Assembly (NCBI RefSeq): GCF_947623445.1
Contig: NC_135248.1
Coordinates: 1,426,001 to 1,490,000 of the forward strand
From: Clavelina lepadiformis
Taxonomy: Eukaryota; Chordata; Ascidiacea; Aplousobranchia; Clavelinidae
Direction of reading: 5' to 3'
DNA: 64,000 nt
The translations under genes were made by a program, and so were the position numbers. How positions within the stretch are numbered: the first letter of the stretch is position 1; every line of letters begins with the position of its first letter. Of the stretch, positions 59,301 through 64,000 are shown piece by piece. The notes under the pieces were generated by a model. It saw only the letters and a list, made by a program, of their open reading frames with translations, searched no databases and had not been told where the DNA came from.

Positions 59301-59996
59301 AGCGTAGTCATAATCTACCACAAATTGACCTTTGGCGCATGCATCACCTGGAATGTATCCTGGCATAAGTGTGAAGCATGACATTGACATTAAAAATTAA
59401 ATTCAAAATTAGCTAGCAAATAAAAGATCACCAACAGTTGCATAAAATTGCTTTGTGTTTTTTTAGTGAGCAACATACGCTAACCATCAAAATAGCTGTT
59501 ATACAAAATGAAAATAATGACTTAGATTCATAACCTATCTGCTACCTGCATGTTTGCTTTGCATATTCCTAAGTTAATCTTGTATGACAAAAAAGTAATT
59601 TAGTTGCAACTATACAAATTATGGGTATAAAAAGCCAATGTTTCACTTGACTATATAGGCTACACAATACAGTTGAATCACTCATTAATGAATAGCAACA
59701 CAAATCAATAAATGTAACTTACTCTCCAAAACTCTTTTTCTTCAAAGTCAATATTCATTATAGCAAAATAAATTAATCTTCTTTACAAATTCAGGCCAGC
59801 AAGCCTGAAGCAAGTTGCACCATAAAGTGCAACTAACAAAGCTATGAGCTACTATATACTGTACTAAGGCAAGCGCTTCCAAAACTTAACTGAATTGTTA
59901 GCGAGTCTTTTATGAAAAGCAACTGCTGTAGATTTATTAACTTACCGGGACTCCTTTGATTTTGTAGCGGTCTGCTTCCATCCACATGTCAGCCAT
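56369..59996 (-). CDS. PFN4: Profilin-4
   Basis: Four exons, 59996-59946, 58148-58020, 57720-57586 and 56503-56369, join in frame to 149 aa (human PFN4 129). From residue 22 the sequence follows profilin-4: MNQLSNLLHDALTST, ASPGFT..LPKDQILHL, EGLLFTDKNYRCIRADKNS and IATYTEKMYPSVCVEAVEKL. Profilin-4 is the divergent testis-enriched profilin. In mammals it binds phosphoinositides rather than actin and is needed for acrosome and manchette formation in sperm. The first exon adds MADMWMEADRYKIKGVP plus DRVK from exon 2 before the usual start. This extension could be real, or translation could begin at the exon-2 methionine with exon 1 as leader. The gene is head-to-head with FAM228, 783 bp apart. 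Confidence 0.92.
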
Positions 59997-60779
59997 GTTT
60001 ACAGTAAACACGTGTCAATTGAACAGGTTAACGGATTTCTGGACAAGTTACCAGTAAGTCTCAACTAAATTAAAAGGCAGTTCGCTGTACTTGCCAGTTA
60101 CCTGGCAACGTCACCTTGCGGTCAATAATTTGTGAGAATCTCCTTGAAATTTTTTAGTTTATTAAAAATATTAAACCACATTTCAATCGTCAGATTGTAA
60201 TTGCTGGAGTAAAAGTGTATGTCATTTTGAATAAAAAGCGCAAAATTGTGATTTTTTTTATTAGAATTAAGAGTCCTTGACAACTAGACATATTTTATAA
60301 AGGCAAACAAATTTTGTCAGTTAAGGATAAGCAAACTTTTACCTCTTAGAAATACTTCAAACAATATAGCTGACAGCAAAATCACTTTTGTGTTTTTTTA
60401 CATTTTTTAACGATTTAGTCCGATTCTTTTATACAGTGAACTTTTAACCCTATAACTTGTATGAATAAAGCAGCCACAGTAAGCGCTAAAGTGTTGTTTC
60501 TACAGCAACAATACAACAATGGCGGATGTGAAGAGACAAATTGATACAAAATAGTTCATGTTACTTGGTGAAAGTTTTAAAATCAAACTAGTAACAAACA
60601 ACAATAACTGCAAGGTATTTTACCGTATTGTTCTTTACCAGGTTTATTTGATTGTGGGTTTACTGAAGTTAGGCTTAGCATGACTTGAAATTAAAAATTA
60701 GTTGCATGAAAGACATCTAATTTTTGCTTGAGTACGATAGCCTAACTGCTTGTTAAGAAAGTTTATTCCAATTAAAGCT
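59997..60779. promoter_or_regulatory. Putative bidirectional promoter of PFN4 and FAM228
   Basis: 783 bp separate the two start codons, which point away from each other. The interval is AT-rich, with no coding frame and no recognised mobile element. The plausible shared role in sperm or cilia makes co-regulation likely, but I identified no specific transcription-factor motif. Confidence 0.5.
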
Positions 60780-63052
60780 ATGGAACGAAACAGACCTACG
60801 CGAACTCAAAGTGGAAAGATCAAATTTTACTCCGAAGAGTTTGGTAATTTGGAAAAAGACGATGAAAGGGTGAATTATACGCTTTGGCCTATACCTGAGC
60901 TGTAGCCTACAGTAGACCTGTCACTATCTTGCTGAAAACATTTAGTTTTTAGCTTAGGCTACTCTTTCATATCTCCATTTTTTCCAATCCTTTGCTAACT
61001 TAACTTTATTTGGATATCACAGTTATTTAAACCAATGAGAATGGACCATTTTGAACTTGACAATTGCAAGAAAATTGTTTTGAAAAAATTGTTATTATTG
61101 ATTTTTTTGCGTGACTTGAAGATATCAAGTCAAAATACAACTTAATCAACTAAATTAGTGGGCCTAAAAATCAATGATTGTCTGTAAAACTTAGTGAGGA
61201 ACATCATAGTTGTCTAAACGTTTTCAATTTTAACTTTGAACAACTAAAATCATCCATCATCGCTTCCATCACTAATTTGCTTTTAATTCCTACAGAATAC
61301 CAAAGTCACCGACTGGAAACTGCCTCATTCTGGAACAAGCAAATCGTCATCAAAATCTCTTTCAGGAAAAATTAGCCGCGTTACTTCCACAACTTCGTCA
61401 AGTTTAGGACACACAAATCAGATCAAGGTTCTGTTACATCCGAGAATAATGCTGTTTTTAACTTGTACCGGTAGTACAAGACTATTCAAATTAAACAAGA
61501 AAAAATATTTTGACAAAACGTTGTGGATTTTTGCTAAACAAGTTTTTTTTCACTCGATAGGATTGGATTAACCAGAAGTCCCTCCAAAGGATACGCGACC
61601 GGCACAGCGTAGAGACTCACCACACGCGGCAATTGTACAATAGGGTTTTAAGCAATGAAGAAAACTTCGTTAAGGTTGACTTGCATGTTGGTATGTTTGG
61701 AAAACCATTTTGTGGCTTACAATAACTTAGTTTGTTTATGCAATAGGGTCTAGAAGAATACCTGAAGGAACAGGATCTTTTAAACCTCCGACGAAAGGAA
61801 CTACTTTACAAGAAGTGGCACCAACGAGTGTACGTGCCACTTAGAAAAGAAGTTGAAAGATCGATTGAGAGCGGGTTTGATAAAATTGACACACAAAGGA
61901 GAAAAGAATACGACCAATATCTAGATTACAGCAACAAAAAAGTAAAGTGCACTTTACGTTGTTGTTAAGTTTTTTTTTCTATGTCTGGCATCTCTCGCTA
62001 CGAGAGGTCATTGTTAAAGTCACCTAGAAATGGAGTTCTTCGAAATGAAATGAAGTTAATTAATCGGATCATCGTTTGTGCTGATTTAATTAAGCTTTTT
62101 CAAACAGTTGCTTTTTGTTGGGGATTGCAAAAATTATACCGACTTATTCGAAAATGAATGAAATGATATTCAGTTGTTTATTTTTCAGGGTGTTGTTTTT
62201 CTTGATGTCATAACAGAAAAAGAATATAACCCGCTTACACTACACAGTGCTTCAAGTCCCTTTGGGTTAAAAGCTCGAACGTGCCGCTTACACGATCCCC
62301 TGCTGGTTTCAGAACGTCGTAGAATCGCGGAAGACAAAGTGAGATACTGTTTTGGAAACAATTTTCATTGTTTTGCTCCACACAAAAGAATTGTTACAAT
62401 GTTAAGTAACAATGAATGATTGCTTAGGTCATAATTCGTTGTGAAACCGGAGAGGTCGAACCTGATAGCGTCGTTCTTGCCAGAAGACTTCCGCCAAGCC
62501 CCCTCGTACCGCTTGGACGCCACGAGACAAACTGTTCCACCTGGCTTGCGATGTCTCTAATAGACATGGAGAGCCCAGAACGGAACCGGAGCAGGTTGGA
62601 TTGAACTTTTTGTTATTTTTTGTCTCGAATTTAAACCTAGTTATATCGGCACAGATTCCAGCAGAACCGAACCCAAAACCTGATGAATAGTTATATTACA
62701 GTAGTTCCGCAGTAGTAACAGCATCCGGGGTAGTTTAGTCGACAGTCAGTGTAGTTTACCATAGTTTACCCCGAATTTGTGGTTTTAGAATAGGCCTAAG
62801 TACCAAACGGGATTATAACCTTCCAATTACGTTTCCAGGCTACGAATAACCCGAACATCCAACCTCGCCAATATTGACTTTTCGACGTGGAACAAAACGA
62901 CCGCACCGGAAGTCGCTGACCGCGAGTTACGGATCCAAAAGCGAAGACGGTTCAATATTCCAACAACGAAGCCGTCGGCTTCAGTACTTGACAATGCGGG
63001 AAAAACCGCGCGCGTTCGATTCGCAAATCCTCCGGTGACAACGACTGCCTGA
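60780..63052 (+). CDS. FAM228: FAM228-family protein
   Basis: Seven exons, 60780-60869, 61296-61427, 61561-61686, 61747-61941, 62189-62338, 62428-62594 and 62839-63052, join in frame to 357 aa. Diagnostic stretches of the FAM228A/B family are DWINQKSLQRIRDRH, NRVLSNEENFVKV, GLEEYLKEQDLLNLRRKELL, YKKWHQRVYVPLRKEVE and the YDQYLDYSNKK/GVVFLDV exon junction. The function is not established; human members are testis- and cilia-tissue enriched. The N-terminal 75 residues are polar and the C-terminal 70 are basic with no motif that I know. The exon-3 donor is taken as CAT/GTTGGT because the nearby GTATGT would break the frame. AATAAA at 63197-63202 follows the stop by about 145 bp. Confidence 0.92.
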
Positions 63053-64000
63053 GTGTTGTGACGTCACGAGTTTATTTTTCACTGTCTTCCACAATTTGTG
63101 CCAACATTGCAATACAAGCCTCGTGCCAAGCTCGCATTCATTGAGCAACAATGGAGAAAATCGTTGCTGTCCTTTGGAACAACGCTGTGTTTTATAAATA
63201 AACTCAACCGAAATGTCAATCGCTTGTCTTTATCTACTAACTAAGACTTTATACTCAGTCCTCCCTACTCTTAGCTTGTTTCCTTTTTAGGCAAATCATT
63301 TAGCGTAGAACGCTCATTTCTCATTTCTCATTTTACCTTTCACATTTAGCTTATTTTCTATGTATTGTGTAGGTAGCTTTTTAATGCACCATGATGTTTC
63401 GTGGCGTTTTAGTAGCTAAGATAATTCCTTTCACCTTTACGGCCGCAATTGGCAAAGCTTTTAAAATCTGTTATTGTTTTAGTCTGAAACCTCTTCTATC
63501 AGTAAAATGCTGTGTTTAGAAATAAAGCAGTTATGTCATTATCACAGAGTTTTAAGCCGTGCCAGAATCTCCAGGCTCAGGTTTGGGTTTAATTCTGAAA
63601 ATACAATTCGGGCTGGATCCAAATTCATAGTCTACTCACACTCTGGCACATTTGTGTCGCAATTTCACTTTCTTTACACGCAAGCGCGCAGAATGCTAAA
63701 AACCTCCTACAGAAAACAAATCTCAACCTATAAAAGAACTACATCAAAAGATGAATTCGATTAATTCAGTAAATTTAACTCTCGGGCTTCTCGGCTCTTG
63801 GTTATAAAAATAAGCTTGGCCAGTTTAAAACTTTGAGTCACCAAGAAAAACTCTTATGTCGGTTCTAGCGTGCGCCAGTTTCTTAAAAATAAAACGTAAA
63901 AGCCGCCCACCTTGCATTATAATCTACCTTTCAGCTCTATGTCGTATCGTTGAAAGATGAGATTTAGAAAGAAAACTGCAAGAGTAGCATTCTAACATTA
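63053..64000. other. 3' flank of FAM228
   Basis: Contains the probable FAM228 3' UTR and poly(A) signal (AATAAA, 63197-63202). An 85-codon frame at 63507-63764 lacks recognisable features. Nothing else was identified up to the window edge. Confidence 0.5.

Overview
The window is AT-rich animal DNA carrying short, intron-split genes on both strands. Assembling exons by splice signals and reading frame gives nine protein-coding genes. Eight have clear bilaterian/chordate families: MLX, KIF22, TMEM98, LIN28, AKIRIN, ARL13B, PFN4 and FAM228. A ninth is a membrane protein with an Ig-like plus sushi architecture. A tenth locus is a TMEM101-like multi-pass protein. The gene content, compact exons, MITE-rich intergenic DNA and absence of vertebrate-type repeats suggest an invertebrate deuterostome, most likely a tunicate. 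The species is inference only.

Layout. 1.8-3.0 kb: MLX (-). 8.0-11.4 kb: a short KIF22-type kinesin (-). 15.4-16.1 kb: TMEM98 (+), intronless in its coding part, tail-to-tail with LIN28 (-, 18.0-27.0 kb, five coding exons). The 3' end of LIN28 carries let-7 seed matches, as expected if the LIN28/let-7 feedback loop operates here. 27-39.4 kb: a gene-poor stretch with a diverged pair of ~270-bp direct repeats and coding-like remnants. 39.4-45.2 kb: AKIRIN (-), whose first intron holds a psq-type helix-turn-helix ORF and a neighbouring 156-codon ORF that look derived from a pogo/Tigger DNA transposon. 47.1-48.7 kb: the Ig-like/sushi membrane protein (-). 49.1-52.0 kb: ARL13B (-). 54.0-54.5 kb: the TMEM101-like ORF (+), which ends at a UGA inside what looks like conserved sequence. 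56.4-60.0 kb: PFN4 (-), head-to-head with FAM228 (+, 60.8-63.1 kb). This neighbour pair also sits together in the human genome.

Mobile DNA is mainly non-autonomous. There are three hAT-type MITEs with 8-bp target duplications (7541-7964, 13041-13377, 45335-45742), a two-copy ~100-bp inverted-repeat family (14883-14985, 52490-52590), a three-copy short dispersed repeat (5.5, 14.8 and 45.8 kb) and a possible tRNA-type SINE at 41.4 kb. I saw no intact autonomous element, CRISPR array, rRNA gene or convincing tRNA gene.

Functionally the genes are not an operon-like set. Several share a cilium, sperm or cell-division theme (ARL13B, PFN4, FAM228, KIF22). LIN28, MLX and AKIRIN are regulators of developmental timing, metabolism and transcription. 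All exon joins are hand-made from GT/AG signals, reading-frame continuity and remembered family sequence; no alignment or transcript data were available.
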